Shown: positions 11,419 through 20,249 of the stretch, piece by piece | Layout of the letters: each line of letters starts with the position of its first letter | Position numbering within the stretch: the first letter of the stretch is position 1 | Assembly: GCF_000739085.1 (NCBI RefSeq) | Contig: NZ_CP009110.1 | Span: forward strand, 6,944,001-7,008,000 | Origin: Amycolatopsis methanolica 239 | Lineage (GTDB): Bacteria > Actinomycetota > Actinomycetes > Mycobacteriales > Pseudonocardiaceae | Direction of reading: 5' to 3' | Length of the DNA: 64,000 nt | The notes under the pieces: generated by a model | Told to the model about the DNA's origin: nothing | The model's database searches: none | The model's input: only the letters and a program-made list of their open reading frames with translations | Program-made: the position numbers and the translations under genes

Positions 11419-11437
11419 GGCAAGTGAAAAAATCAGG

Positions 11438-11458
11438 GTTGAGCGGAACACGCTCAAG
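11438..11458. promoter_or_regulatory. HAIR operator of clpB (HspR site)
   Basis: gTTGAGc (11438-11444), 7 bases, gCTCAAG (11452-11458). A TTGACG box follows at 11463, the same HAIR-to-TTGACG spacing (4-5 bases) seen at HAIR 1 of dnaK. This places clpB in the HspR regulon. No convincing -10 box follows. Confidence 0.87.
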
Positions 11459-11528
11459 TTTGTTGACGTTCTACATGTCGAGGGACCTGGAGGAAGGTCT
11501 CCGGCAGGCATGCGACATGGAGTGTGGG

Positions 11529-14132
11529 ATGGACGCTTTCAACCCGACGACGAAGACCCAGCAGGCGATCTCGTCGGCGGCGCAGGCGGCGACCGTGGCG
11601 GGCAACCCCAGCGTCACCGCCGCACACCTGCTCGGCGCGCTGCTGGCGCAGGGCGACGGGCTGGCCGGCCCGCTGCTGACGGCGGTGGGCGCCGATCCGC
11701 GGCAGGTGCACAAGGAGCTGGAGCCGATCACGCAGGGGCTGCCCTCGGCGACCGGCGCGACCGTGTCCACACCGCAGTTCGACCCGCCCGCGGTGAAGTC
11801 GCTGACGCACGCCCAGAAGCTCGCGACCGAGCTCGGTGACGAGTATGTCTCCACCGAGCACCTGATGGTCGGCCTCGCCGCGGAGGGCGGCCAGGTGGCC
11901 GACCTGCTCAAGCGGCACGGCGCCACCCCGGACGCGCTGCGCGAGGCGTTCACCAAGGTGCGCGGCTCGGCCCGCATCACCAGCCCGGACCCCGAGGGCA
12001 CGTTCAAGGCGCTGGAGAAGTACGGCGTCGACCTGACCGACCGCGCCCGCAAGGGCGAGCTGGACCCGGTGATCGGCCGCGACGCGGAGATCCGCCGCGT
12101 GGTCCAGGTGCTGTCCCGGCGCACGAAGAACAACCCGGTGCTGATCGGTGAGCCGGGCGTCGGCAAGACCGCGATCGTCGAGGGCCTCGCCCAGCGGATC
12201 GTGGCCGGTGACGTGCCGGAGTCGTTGCGCGGCAAGCGGGTCGTGGCGCTGGACCTGGGTTCGATGGTCGCCGGCGCGAAGTACCGCGGTGAGTTCGAGG
12301 AGCGGCTGAAGGCCGTCCTGAAGGAGATCACCGAGTCGGCGGGCCAGGTCATCACGTTCATCGACGAGCTGCACACCATCGTCGGCGCGGGCGCGACCGG
12401 CGAGGGCGCGATGGACGCGGGCAACATGATCAAGCCGATGCTCGCCCGCGGTGAGCTGCGCATGGTCGGCGCGACGACGCTCGACGAGTACCGCCAGCAC
12501 ATCGAGAAGGACGCGGCGCTGGAGCGGCGCTTCCAGCAGGTGCTGGTCGGCGAGCCGTCGGTCGAGGACACCATCGGCATCCTGCGTGGCCTCAAGGAGC
12601 GCTACGAGGTGCACCACGGTGTCCGCATCACCGACGCCGCGCTGGTGTCGGCCGCGACGCTGTCCGACCGCTACATCACCGCGCGCTTCCTCCCGGACAA
12701 GGCGATCGACCTGGTGGACGAGGCCGCCTCCCGGCTGCGCATGGAGATCGACTCCCGCCCGGTCGAGATCGACGAGGTCGAGCGCGCCGTGCGCCGCCTG
12801 GAGATCGAGGAGATGGCCCTGTCCAAGGAGGAGGACCCGGCCTCGGTCGAGCGGCTGGCCGCCCTGCGCGCCGAGCTGGCCGAGAAGCGCGAGGAGCTGT
12901 CCGCGCTGACCGCCCGGTGGCAGAACGAGAAGGGCTCGATCGAGAAGGTCCGCGAGCTGAAGGAGCAGCTGGAGCAGCTGCGTGGCGAGGCCGACCGGGC
13001 CGAGCGCGACGCCGACCTCGGCCGCGCCGCCGAGCTGCGCTACGGCAAGATCCCGGCGCTGGAGAAGGACCTGGAGGCGGCGCAGCGCAACACCGCGACC
13101 AGCTCGTCGGGCGCCGACGTCATGCTCAAGGAAGAGGTCGGCGCGGACGACGTCGCCGACGTCGTCTCCGCCTGGACCGGCATCCCGGCCGGCCGCCTGC
13201 TCGAAGGCGAGACCGGCAAGCTGCTCCGCATGGAGGAGGAGCTGGGCAAGCGCGTCGTCGGGCAGCGCGAGGCGGTGCAGGCGGTGTCGGACGCGGTGCG
13301 GCGCACGCGCGCCGGTGTCGCGGACCCGGACCGGCCGACCGGCTCGTTCCTGTTCCTCGGCCCAACTGGCGTCGGCAAGACCGAGCTGGCCAAGGCGCTG
13401 GCGGAGTTCCTGTTCGACGACGAGCGCGCGATGACCCGTATCGACATGAGCGAGTACAGCGAGAAGCACAGCGTCGCGCGGCTGGTCGGCGCTCCCCCGG
13501 GGTACGTCGGCTACGACCAGGGCGGCCAGCTGACCGAGGCCGTCCGGCGGCGGCCGTATTCGGTGGTGCTGCTGGACGAGGTCGAGAAGGCGCACCCGGA
13601 CGTCTTCGACGTGCTGCTGCAGGTGCTCGACGACGGGCGGCTGACCGACGGCCAGGGCCGCACGGTCGACTTCCGCAACACGATCCTGGTCCTGACCTCG
13701 AACCTGGGTTCGCAGGCGATCGCGGACGCCTCGCTGGACGAGCAGCAGCGGCGGGACGCGGTGCTGTCCACGGTGCAGCGGCACTTCAAGCCGGAGTTCC
13801 TGAACCGGCTGGACGACATCGTGGTGTTCCACTCGCTCGACACCGAGCAGCTGACGTCCATTGTGGACATCCAGGTGGCGAAGCTCGCCACCCGGCTGGC
13901 CCAGCGCCGCCTGACGCTGGACGTCACCCCCGGCGCCCGCGACTGGCTCGCGCTGAACGGGTTCGATCCGATCTACGGCGCCCGTCCGCTGCGCAGGCTG
14001 GTGCAGTCGGCGATCGGCGACCAGCTGGCGAAGAAGCTGCTGGCCGGCGAGGTCCGGGACGGCGACACGGTCCGGGTGGACGTGCCGGACCTGAACGCGG
14101 GCGACACGCTCGTGGTCACCCGGGCGGACTAA
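11529..14132 (+). CDS. clpB: Disaggregase ClpB (Hsp100)
   Basis: 867-residue hexameric AAA+ protein that extracts polypeptides from aggregates with DnaK. The N-domain has two Clp repeats (about 1-145). The first AAA domain carries GEPGVGKT near 207-214 and [12 protein letters not shown]. The middle coiled-coil domain runs about 395-520. The second AAA domain has [14 protein letters not shown] near 611 and [15 protein letters not shown]. The start is taken at [12 protein letters not shown]; an in-frame ATG at 11475 lies too close to the TTGACG box to be the start. A HAIR upstream implies HspR control. Confidence 0.97.
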   Translation: MDAFNPTTKTQQAISSAAQAATVAGNPSVTAAHLLGALLAQGDGLAGPLLTAVGADPRQVHKELEPITQGLPSATGATVSTPQFDPPAVKSLTHAQKLATELGDEYVSTEHLMVGLAAEGGQVADLLKRHGATPDALREAFTKVRGSARITSPDPEGTFKALEKYGVDLTDRARKGELDPVIGRDAEIRRVVQVLSRRTKNNPVLIGEPGVGKTAIVEGLAQRIVAGDVPESLRGKRVVALDLGSMVAGAKYRGEFEERLKAVLKEITESAGQVITFIDELHTIVGAGATGEGAMDAGNMIKPMLARGELRMVGATTLDEYRQHIEKDAALERRFQQVLVGEPSVEDTIGILRGLKERYEVHHGVRITDAALVSAATLSDRYITARFLPDKAIDLVDEAASRLRMEIDSRPVEIDEVERAVRRLEIEEMALSKEEDPASVERLAALRAELAEKREELSALTARWQNEKGSIEKVRELKEQLEQLRGEADRAERDADLGRAAELRYGKIPALEKDLEAAQRNTATSSSGADVMLKEEVGADDVADVVSAWTGIPAGRLLEGETGKLLRMEEELGKRVVGQREAVQAVSDAVRRTRAGVADPDRPTGSFLFLGPTGVGKTELAKALAEFLFDDERAMTRIDMSEYSEKHSVARLVGAPPGYVGYDQGGQLTEAVRRRPYSVVLLDEVEKAHPDVFDVLLQVLDDGRLTDGQGRTVDFRNTILVLTSNLGSQAIADASLDEQQRRDAVLSTVQRHFKPEFLNRLDDIVVFHSLDTEQLTSIVDIQVAKLATRLAQRRLTLDVTPGARDWLALNGFDPIYGARPLRRLVQSAIGDQLAKKLLAGEVRDGDTVRVDVPDLNAGDTLVVTRAD

Positions 14133-14145
14133 CGGGTTGCGACAC

Positions 14146-14172
14146 GGGCCGCTGACCTTGGTTCAGCGGCCC
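14146..14172 (+). terminator. Hairpin after clpB
   Basis: GGGCCGCTGA (14146-14155), 6-base loop, then TCAGCGGCCC (14163-14172), a perfect 10-base stem 13 bases after the clpB stop. No T run follows, so it is a U-less actinobacterial-type terminator at best. The -35-like box of the next gene sits in its loop. Confidence 0.65.
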
Positions 14173-14185
14173 GGCGCGCTACCCT
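14158..14185 (+). promoter_or_regulatory. Putative promoter of a leaderless transcript
   Basis: TTGGTT (14158-14163) and TACCCT (14180-14185) are separated by 16 bases. The GTG start of the following gene lies 7 bases past the -10 box with no Shine-Dalgarno, which fits leaderless translation, common in actinobacteria. Confidence 0.5.
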
Positions 14186-14192
14186 CACCCTC

Positions 14193-14918
14193 GTGGGTAT
14201 TCCGGCGTGGGTCTGGTTCGTCATCGCCGCCGTCGCACTGGTGGCGGGGCTGCTGCTGCTCGCCGTCGACCGGACCAGGGAGGGCTCCCGCAACCGGGAG
14301 CGGATGCGCTGGTCCGACCTGCGCGGATGGCAGTTCGTCGAGGAGGACGAGCGGCTCGTCCGGCAGTGGTCCGGCGGCGCGCTCGGCTACTTCCGCGCCG
14401 AGACGGCGGTCAACGTCGTCGTCGGCTCGACCTTCACCGCCGACGGCCGCCGCCCGGTGTTCGTGTTCGACATCGAGGCCGACGGCCAGATCCCGGCGGT
14501 CGTGGTCGCCGTGCGCTGCAACCGCGTGCACCCGGTGCTCGTCGAGCTGTGGCTGGCCAGCGTGCCGTTCCAGCGCGCGGACATGCCGGAGCTGCTCGGC
14601 CCGGTGGGCCAGCGCTACGCGTTCGCCGACGACCCCGAAGGCGCCCGCGCGGTCATCACCCAGGAACTCGTGGACGCCGCCGACGCGCTCGGCGGCGATG
14701 TCGGCGTGGCCTGGCTGGAGAACGAGTGGGTGCTCGCCAGCGTCGCGCCGCAGGCCGGGCCGTCCCGGCTGGAGCGCCTGCTGCGCGACCTCGGCGAGAT
14801 CGCCGACATCGTGGACCCGTTCGACGAGGAGTACCCCGCGGCGGGCCGCCACTGGCAGCCCGGCCAGTCCGAGCAGCCGGGCCTGAGCACGCCACCGCCG
14901 AGCGGGCCCGCCCAGTGA
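14193..14918 (+). CDS. Membrane-anchored protein of unknown function
   Basis: 241 residues. One N-terminal transmembrane helix (about 5-24, [20 protein letters not shown]) is followed by a cytosolic-type alpha/beta region with a [16 protein letters not shown] strand pattern and a Pro/Gly-rich tail. I recognise no enzyme motif. The pattern (single helix plus soluble domain) also occurs in the protein at 24885. The stop overlaps the downstream SDR start by GTGA, so the two are translationally coupled. Confidence 0.75.
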   Translation: MGIPAWVWFVIAAVALVAGLLLLAVDRTREGSRNRERMRWSDLRGWQFVEEDERLVRQWSGGALGYFRAETAVNVVVGSTFTADGRRPVFVFDIEADGQIPAVVVAVRCNRVHPVLVELWLASVPFQRADMPELLGPVGQRYAFADDPEGARAVITQELVDAADALGGDVGVAWLENEWVLASVAPQAGPSRLERLLRDLGEIADIVDPFDEEYPAAGRHWQPGQSEQPGLSTPPPSGPAQ

Positions 14919-15679
14919 GCACCGCCCTCGTCACCGGCGCGACCGCCGGGATCGGCGCCGCGTTCGCCCGCCGGCTTGCCGAGGAGGGCTACGACCTGGT
15001 CCTCGTCGCCCGCAACGTGGAGCGGCTGGAAGCGCTTGCCGGCGAGCTGTCGCGGCGGCACCGGATCAAGACGGTCGCGTTGCCCGCGGACCTCGCTTCG
15101 GCGGAGGGCCGGGCGGCTGTCGAAACGCGGCTGGCCGCGGAGCCGGTGGACCTGTTGGTCAACAACGCCGGGTTCGGCCTGGCCGGCGAGTTCTGGACCG
15201 CGCCGGTGGACGAGCTGCAGGCGCAGCTGGACGTGAACGTGACCGCCGTGCTGCGGCTGACCCGGGCGGCCCTGCCCGGGATGATCGAGCGCGGCCGCGG
15301 CGACATCATCAACGTGTCCAGCGTGGCCGGTTTCTTCTCCGGCCGCGGCTCGACCTACACGGCGAGCAAGAACTGGGTCACCTCGTTCACCGAGGGCATC
15401 GCGGCGGCGCTGCCTGCCGGCATTCGGATGACCGCGCTGTGCCCGGGGTTCACCGAGACCGAGTTCCACGAGCGAGCAGGCCTGGAGAAGCCGGGGCCGA
15501 AGGCGTTCTGGCTCAAGGCCGACCGGGTGGTCGCCGAGGGCCTGGCCGACCTGCGGCGTGGGAAGGTCATCTCCATCCCGTCGCCGCAGTACAAGGCGAT
15601 CGTGGCCGTCGGCGGCCTGCTGCCCCGTGGCCTGCTGCGGCGGATCTCCAGCCTCGTCGCCGGCCGCGACCGCACCTGA
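14915..15679 (+). CDS. Short-chain dehydrogenase/reductase
   Basis: 254-residue NAD(P)-dependent SDR. The cofactor loop is [12 protein letters not shown], the structural motif NNAG is in [10 protein letters not shown], and catalysis uses Ser of NVSSVAG with YTASK (Tyr, Lys). The C-terminal region ([13 protein letters not shown]) is of the DltE/YqjQ-like class. Substrate unknown. Translationally coupled to the membrane protein before it. Confidence 0.88.
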   Translation: MSTALVTGATAGIGAAFARRLAEEGYDLVLVARNVERLEALAGELSRRHRIKTVALPADLASAEGRAAVETRLAAEPVDLLVNNAGFGLAGEFWTAPVDELQAQLDVNVTAVLRLTRAALPGMIERGRGDIINVSSVAGFFSGRGSTYTASKNWVTSFTEGIAAALPAGIRMTALCPGFTETEFHERAGLEKPGPKAFWLKADRVVAEGLADLRRGKVISIPSPQYKAIVAVGGLLPRGLLRRISSLVAGRDRT

Positions 15680-15683
15680 TTTC

Positions 15684-15797
15684 TCAGCGCGCGGAGCCGT
15701 AGTCCTCGACCGTCATGGCGTCGTGGACCCGGGAAGTCTTCGAGGTGAGGCCGAGCAGGGCGCGGCCCGGCCCGGCCGGCAGGGCGGAGATCAACTG
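15684..15797 (-). pseudogene. C-terminal gene remnant
   Basis: On the minus strand an open stretch of about 38 codons ends in TGA at 15684 and reads GRALLGLTSKTSRVHDAMTV, then EDYGSAR. It has coding-like codon choice but no start or upstream domain. It lies between the SDR and the decayed PadR gene, so it looks like the tail of a deleted gene. I do not recognise the family. 15798-15925 holds no recognisable gene. Confidence 0.35.
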
Positions 15798-15925
15798 AGC
15801 GCCGCGGACCCGTGCCCGCACACCAGGCGGGACTTGGGAACCAGGGTCCTCGCCGCCCTGAGCGCCGCCGCGCGGCTGCCCCTCACGTGCTCGCCCGCTC
15901 GTACGCGGAAAGCCGCCGCTGACAC

Positions 15926-16377
15926 CTACGCGAACTTCTCCGCCACGGCGCGTATCGAGGCCTCCGAGCAGGTGAGCTCACCAGACCGGAGCGCCGCCAG
16001 CAGGCACTCGACCCACTTCAGCTCCGCCTCGCGAACGGCGATCGAGTACTCCTCGTCCAGGAGGAACAGGCGCGGGAGGCCGGGAACCGCCTGGAGTGCC
16101 GCGCGGTCGGCCGCCAGCGAGGTGGACAGCTCGGCCGCACCGCCCGGCCGGCGTCGGTGATCTCGTAGACGGTGCGCTCGGGACGGCGCTCGTCGCGCTC
16201 GGTCTCCCGGACGGCGATCAGCTCTGCGCGCAACAGGCGGTCGATGGTCTGATACACGCTGTTGCGCTGCGCAACGTTCGCGATCCGGTCCTTGCCGCGC
16301 TCCTTGATCAGCTCGCGCATGCGGTACGGGTGCGTGGGCTGCTCAGCCAGCAGGGAGAGCAGCACGAGTGCCAGCAC
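15926..16377 (-). pseudogene. PadR family regulator, broken by deletion and frameshift
   Basis: The N-terminal winged helix is clear: LVLLSLLAEQPTHPYRMREL, then QRNSVYQTIDRLLRAELI and VYEITDAGRA. The frame then changes near 16140. The tail resumes in another frame as RLFLLDEEYSIAVREAELKW and ends EKFA at 15926, matching the usual PadR C-terminal dimer helices. About 40 residues in the middle appear to be missing. The first codons are also cut short: the GTG at 16377 lies only 9 bases from the divergent monooxygenase remnant, with no room for a promoter. Confidence 0.72.
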
Positions 16378-16386
16378 GGACCGCCG

Positions 16387-17551
16387 GTGATTGGCGGCGG
16401 CATCGCCGGTCCGCTCACGGCGATGGCACTGCAGCGGGCCGGCATGGAGGCGACCGTCTACGAGGCGTACAACCGTGGCGCGGACGGCGTCGGAGCGTTC
16501 CTGACCCTGGCAGTCAACGGCATCGCGGCGCTCGGCGCCCTCGACCTGCAGGCGGTGCGCGCGACAAGGGGTTCGCGACCACGAAAATATCCATCGGCAT
16601 GGGCGGGAAGAAACCCATGGCCGAGTTCGGCTTCGGCGCCGCGTTGCCCGACGGGACCGGCACGCAGACCATCAGGCGGGCCGATCTCTACGACTCGCTG
16701 CGCGACGAGGCGGTGCGGCGCGGCGGTGCGGCGCGGCGTGCCGACCGAGTACGGCAAGCGGCCGGTCGCCGCCACCCCGGAGGCTGGCGGCGGGACGGCC
16801 ACCTTCGCCGACGGCAGCACCGCGCACGCCGACCTGCTGATCGGCGCCGACGGCCTGCGCTCGACCGTACGCACGATCATCGATCCCGGGGCGCCGCCGC
16901 CACGGTACGTGCCATTGCTCACCACGGGGGGCTACGCCAGGGGCTGCGGCTCGACGTCGAGCCCGGCGAGATGCACATGATGTTCGGGCGCGGCTGCTTC
17001 TACTCCTACATCGTCCATCCCGACGGCGACGTGTGGTGGTTCGCGAACCCGCGGCAGCCTCGGGAGCAGGCACGCGAAGAACTAGCCGCCGCCACCGCGG
17101 ACGAGTGGCGCGCCCGGCTCCTCGGCCTCTTCGCCGAGGACGACGGTCCCGCTGGAACACCTACGACTTCCCGAAGGTGCCGGTCTGGCACCGGAACCGC
17201 ATGATCATCGTCGGCGACGCGGCGCACGCCACCTCACCTGCTTCGGGCCAGGGCGCGTCGATGGCCATCGAAGACGCGGTCGTGCTCGCGAAGTGCCTGC
17301 GCGACACCGGCGACGTGCACGACGCGTTCACTACGTACGAATCCCTGCGCCGCCACCGGGCGGAACGCGTGGTGGCTCAGGGCGAGCGCAACGGCGACAC
17401 ACTCGGTCCTGTGATGCGGCACGTGCTCCCGCTGCTGTTCAAGCTGCACCGGCCTGGACCGGAAGCAATGGCCTGGTTGTACGGATACCGCATCGACTGG
17501 GACTCGGCGGTCAGCCCATGCTCTTCTGGCCGTCCAGGGACTCGCGGATGA
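16387..17551 (+). pseudogene. FAD-dependent monooxygenase, multiply frameshifted
   Basis: Fragments in three frames together make a UbiH/PHBH-type aromatic hydroxylase: VIGGGIAGPLTAMALQRAGM (FAD GxGxxG), GADGLRST, then MIIVGDAAHATSPASGQGAS (second FAD motif). Breaks lie near 16560, at 16723-16735 (a 13-base tandem duplication), near 16941 (one base lost) and near 17150 (deletion). The usual first residues before VIGGG and the promoter are gone. The 3' end runs into the DinB gene. Dead gene; its partner regulator is also broken. Confidence 0.85.
16710..16735 (+). repeat. 13-base tandem duplication that breaks the monooxygenase
   Basis: GCGGTGCGGCGCG occurs twice in a row (16710-16722, 16723-16735). 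Removing one copy restores the reading DEAVRRGVPTEYGKR across the junction, so this duplication is the direct cause of that frameshift. Confidence 0.9.
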
Positions 17552-18032
17552 TGTCCGCGTGACCGGCGTGCTGCGCGGTCTCGGCGATGATGTGCATCAG
17601 CACGCGCCGGTTCGACCACTCCTTGTCGGTGAACCACGGCGCCTTCGGCAGCTCGCGGCTCGCGTTCAGGTCGACGGCGGCGACCAGCTCGTCGGTGCGG
17701 CGCGCGACCGCTTCGTACTCCGCGATCACGCCGGCCAGCGTCTCGTCCGGCAGCAGCTTGAACTCGTTCTCCCGCTGCTTGAAGTCGTCCTCGGTCATCT
17801 CCTCGAAGTTCGGCATCGCGGAGGCGCCCTCGACGATGAAGTCCCCCCAGCCCCGCTCGGTCGCGGTCACGTGCTTGATCAGCCCGCCGAGGCACAGCTC
17901 GCTGGCCGTGGTGCGCTGCCGGGCCTGGTCGTCGGTCAGGCCGCGGGTGGTGAAGGTCAGGAAGAAGCGGTGCTTGGCCAGCATCGCCAGCAGGTCCGCG
18001 CGCTCGCCGGTGACGGTCTCGGTGGAGGTCAT
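17511..18032 (-). CDS. DinB/DUF664 family protein
   Basis: 173 residues. The four-helix DinB fold is indicated by FFLTFTTRGLTDDQARQRTT, LGGLIKHVTATERGW and LMHIIAETAQHAGHADIIRE. The last contains the two spaced His of the DinB metal site; the first metal His is in LIKHVTATE. Many members are metal-dependent thiol S-transferases; the role here is unknown. Divergent from the WYL regulator with a shared 84-base region containing a palindrome, so the regulator is likely to control it. Confidence 0.87.
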   Translation of the reverse strand: MTSTETVTGERADLLAMLAKHRFFLTFTTRGLTDDQARQRTTASELCLGGLIKHVTATERGWGDFIVEGASAMPNFEEMTEDDFKQRENEFKLLPDETLAGVIAEYEAVARRTDELVAAVDLNASRELPKAPWFTDKEWSNRRVLMHIIAETAQHAGHADIIRESLDGQKSMG

Positions 18033-18074
18033 TTCGGAGTCCCTTCGTCGTCGTTGAGACCAAGGTAGAACCCC

Positions 18075-18103
18075 TTGCGGCCACTTTTTGACCGCAATTG
18101 CGG
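18075..18103. promoter_or_regulatory. Palindrome between the DinB and WYL genes
   Basis: CCGCAATTGCGG (18092-18103) is a perfect 12-base palindrome. A further TTGCGG half-site at 18075-18080 pairs with CCGCAA of the palindrome. It ends 13 bases before the WYL regulator ATG. Probable operator for that regulator acting on both genes. Confidence 0.65.
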
Positions 18104-18116
18104 GAGAATCGGGAAC

Positions 18117-19070
18117 ATGGCGAACACGAGCTCGCGGACGCTGCGGTTGCTGTCCCTGCTGCAGACCCACCGGTACTGGCCGGGCAGCGAATTGGCCGAG
18201 CGGCTGGGCGTCTCGCCGCGGACCCTGCGCCGGGACATCGACCGGCTGCGCGAGCTGGGCTACCCGGTGGAGGCGCAGCGCGGGGTCGACGGCGGCTACC
18301 AGCTCGCGGCGGGCGCGTCGCTGCCACCGCTCGTGGTGGACGACGAAGAGGCGGTGGCGCTGACCGTCGGGCTCCAGACGGCCGCGCAGAGTTCGGTCGA
18401 CGGCATCGCGGAGTCGTCGGTGCGCGTGCTGGCGAAGGTGGTGCAGGTGATGCCGGCCCGGCTGCGCAGGCGGGTCGACGCGCTGCGGGCGATGACCGTG
18501 CCCGCGACCTGGCCCGAAGCGTCGGCGCCCCGGATCGACCCCGGTCTGCTCACCACGATCGCGCTGGCCTGCCGGGACAGCGAACGCATCCGCTTCAGCT
18601 ACACCGACGCCGGGGGCCGCGAGTCCGAGCGGGAGGTCGAGCCCCTGCGGCTGGTCCCGCTGGGGCGGCAGTGGTACCTGGTCGCCTACGACCTCACCCG
18701 GCACGCGTGGCGCAACTTCCGCATCGACCGGATCACCGACCCGCGCGGCACCGGCGCCCGGTTCCGGCCACGCGAACTGCCCACCGCCGACGCCGCCGAG
18801 TTCGTCCGCAGCTCGCTCGGCGCGCTGCCGCAGCCGTACGAGGTGGAGGTCCTCGTCGAGGTGCCGGCGGCGGTGGCGCGCGAGCGGATCGGCCGGTGGG
18901 GCACGGTCGAGGAGGTGGACGCCGGCCGGTGCCGGGTGCGGATGACGACCGCCTCCCTGGACTGGCCCGCGCTGGCGCTCGGTTCGCTGTGCGCCGAGTT
19001 CCACGTGGTCGGGCCGCCCGAGCTGCGTGATCAGCTGCGCGAGTGGGCAGGCCGGTTCAGCCGGGCCTGA
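18117..19070 (+). CDS. WYL-domain transcriptional regulator
   Basis: 317 residues. N-terminal HTH (LLSLLQTHRYWPGSELAERL, then SPRTLRRDIDRLRELGYPV), a linker and GGYQLAAG wing. The WYL domain follows near 145-225 (IRFSYTDAGG, QWYLVAYDLTRHAWRNFRID), then a WCX extension. WYL regulators sense nucleic acid or small ligands. Its 3' end overlaps the convergent DoxX gene by 40 bases. Divergent partner is the DinB protein. Confidence 0.9.
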   Translation: MANTSSRTLRLLSLLQTHRYWPGSELAERLGVSPRTLRRDIDRLRELGYPVEAQRGVDGGYQLAAGASLPPLVVDDEEAVALTVGLQTAAQSSVDGIAESSVRVLAKVVQVMPARLRRRVDALRAMTVPATWPEASAPRIDPGLLTTIALACRDSERIRFSYTDAGGRESEREVEPLRLVPLGRQWYLVAYDLTRHAWRNFRIDRITDPRGTGARFRPRELPTADAAEFVRSSLGALPQPYEVEVLVEVPAAVARERIGRWGTVEEVDAGRCRVRMTTASLDWPALALGSLCAEFHVVGPPELRDQLREWAGRFSRA

Positions 19071-19516
19071 TCACCGCGGCGGGCGTGCACGAAGACCGTC
19101 AGCGTGGCGGCCAGGAACACGATCTGCATGAGCGTGCGCGGGACGATCTGGTCGTCCCACGCAGTGAGCACGCCGCTCTGCACCGCGTAGACGTTCGCCG
19201 GGAACATCAGCACGAGCATGGCGCTCAGCCCGGCCGCGGCCCACGAGGCGGTGCGCGGCCGCAGCACGCCGACGGCGCCGGCGAGTTCCAGGACGCCGGT
19301 GACGGTCACCAGCAGGGCGGGCGCTGGCAGCGCGGGCGGGACCATGTCGATGAGCTGCTCCCGCATGCCCACGAAGTGCGAGATGCCGGTCGCGGTGAAC
19401 ATCGCGGCGACGCCGCCGCGCACGGCCATCGGCCACGGTCTCAGCCACCGGACCCCGGCCGCCCCGGCGAGCGCGAGGACCAGCGTGACGACGATCAGGA
19501 TGACGAGCGGTGCCAT
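19031..19516 (-). CDS. DoxX family membrane protein
   Basis: 161 residues with four predicted helices: LVILIVVTLVLALAGAAG, then a stretch with TGISHFVGM, LVTVTGVLELAGAVGVL, GLSAMLVLMFPANVYAV and a last helix at LMQIVFLAATLTVFV. Matches the DoxX-like family, often linked to redox or thiol stress. The upstream region has two TetR-type operators shared with the divergent tetR. Its 3' end lies within the WYL gene end on the other strand. Confidence 0.85.
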   Translation of the reverse strand: MAPLVILIVVTLVLALAGAAGVRWLRPWPMAVRGGVAAMFTATGISHFVGMREQLIDMVPPALPAPALLVTVTGVLELAGAVGVLRPRTASWAAAGLSAMLVLMFPANVYAVQSGVLTAWDDQIVPRTLMQIVFLAATLTVFVHARRGDQARLNRPAHSRS

Positions 19517-19529
19517 GGGTCTCCTCCAT

Positions 19530-19582
19530 ATCTTGTCAGTGACAAGATTGCGCCTGTGCTCGCATCTTGTCAATGGAAAGAT
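19530..19582. promoter_or_regulatory. Two TetR operators between doxX and tetR
   Basis: ATCTTGTCA-G-TGACAAGAT at 19530-19548 is a perfect 19-base inverted repeat. A second, imperfect copy, ATCTTGTCA-A-TGgaAAGAT, lies at 19564-19582, 34 bases downstream centre to centre. One copy is next to each divergent start, as expected for a TetR repressor controlling doxX and itself. Confidence 0.85.
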
Positions 19583-19593
19583 ATGCTTGGGGC

Positions 19594-20142
19594 ATGGCTG
19601 AGCGCTCCTACCACCACGGCGACCTGCGGCGCGCGATCCTCGACGCCGCCGCCGAGACGATCGGCGAGCACGGCGTCGCGGCCCTGAGCCTCCGCGAGGT
19701 GGCGCGACGGGCCGGGGTCTCGCACGCGGCGCCCGTGCACCACTTCCGCGACAAGGCGGGCGTCGTGACCGCGCTGGCGACCGAGGGGTACGACCTGCTG
19801 GCCGACGCCCTCGTCGCGGCGCGGGACCAGGGACTGGTGGAGATCGGTGTCGCGTACGTGCGGTTCGCGGTGGGGCACCGCGCGCACTTCGACGTGATGT
19901 TCCGGCCGGACCTGCACCACGCGGACGACGCGGACCTGCTGGCGGCGCGGCAGCGGGCGTGGGCGGTGATGGCGGAGCCGGTGTCGGAGGGGAAGCTGGC
20001 GCAGGTCGCGGCCTGGTCGATCGTGCACGGATTCGCGACGCTGTGGCTCAGCGGCGCGATGCCGCCCGATGTGGCCGGTGATCTGGAGGCGTCCGCCCGG
20101 GCGGTGGCGGAGATGCTCTCCCCCGGCGGCGCGGGTCGGTAA
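19594..20142 (+). CDS. TetR family regulator
   Basis: 182 residues. The HTH is RRAILDAAAETIGEHGVAAL followed by SLREVARRAGVSHAAPVHHF. The C-terminal domain resembles TetR_C_13/WHG type (VGHRAHFDVMFRPDLHH). ATG start 12 bases after the second operator; the first codons lie in an AT-rich leader. Likely represses the divergent doxX. Downstream 20143-20249 shows nothing recognisable. Confidence 0.9.
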   Translation: MAERSYHHGDLRRAILDAAAETIGEHGVAALSLREVARRAGVSHAAPVHHFRDKAGVVTALATEGYDLLADALVAARDQGLVEIGVAYVRFAVGHRAHFDVMFRPDLHHADDADLLAARQRAWAVMAEPVSEGKLAQVAAWSIVHGFATLWLSGAMPPDVAGDLEASARAVAEMLSPGGAGR

Positions 20143-20249
20143 CCCGGAGCCCCCGGGGGGCGCCCCGCGGCGCCAGCTGCGGCGCACTATCCACGCGAGT
20201 GGTAGCCGAATCCCGGCGGCGGCAGAGCCACGCGGGCGCGGGCGGGGCT

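Noticed and set aside
10887..11528. Open frame upstream of and continuous with clpB
   Set aside because: It runs through the HAIR and TTGACG box and lacks family similarity. clpB starts at 11529.
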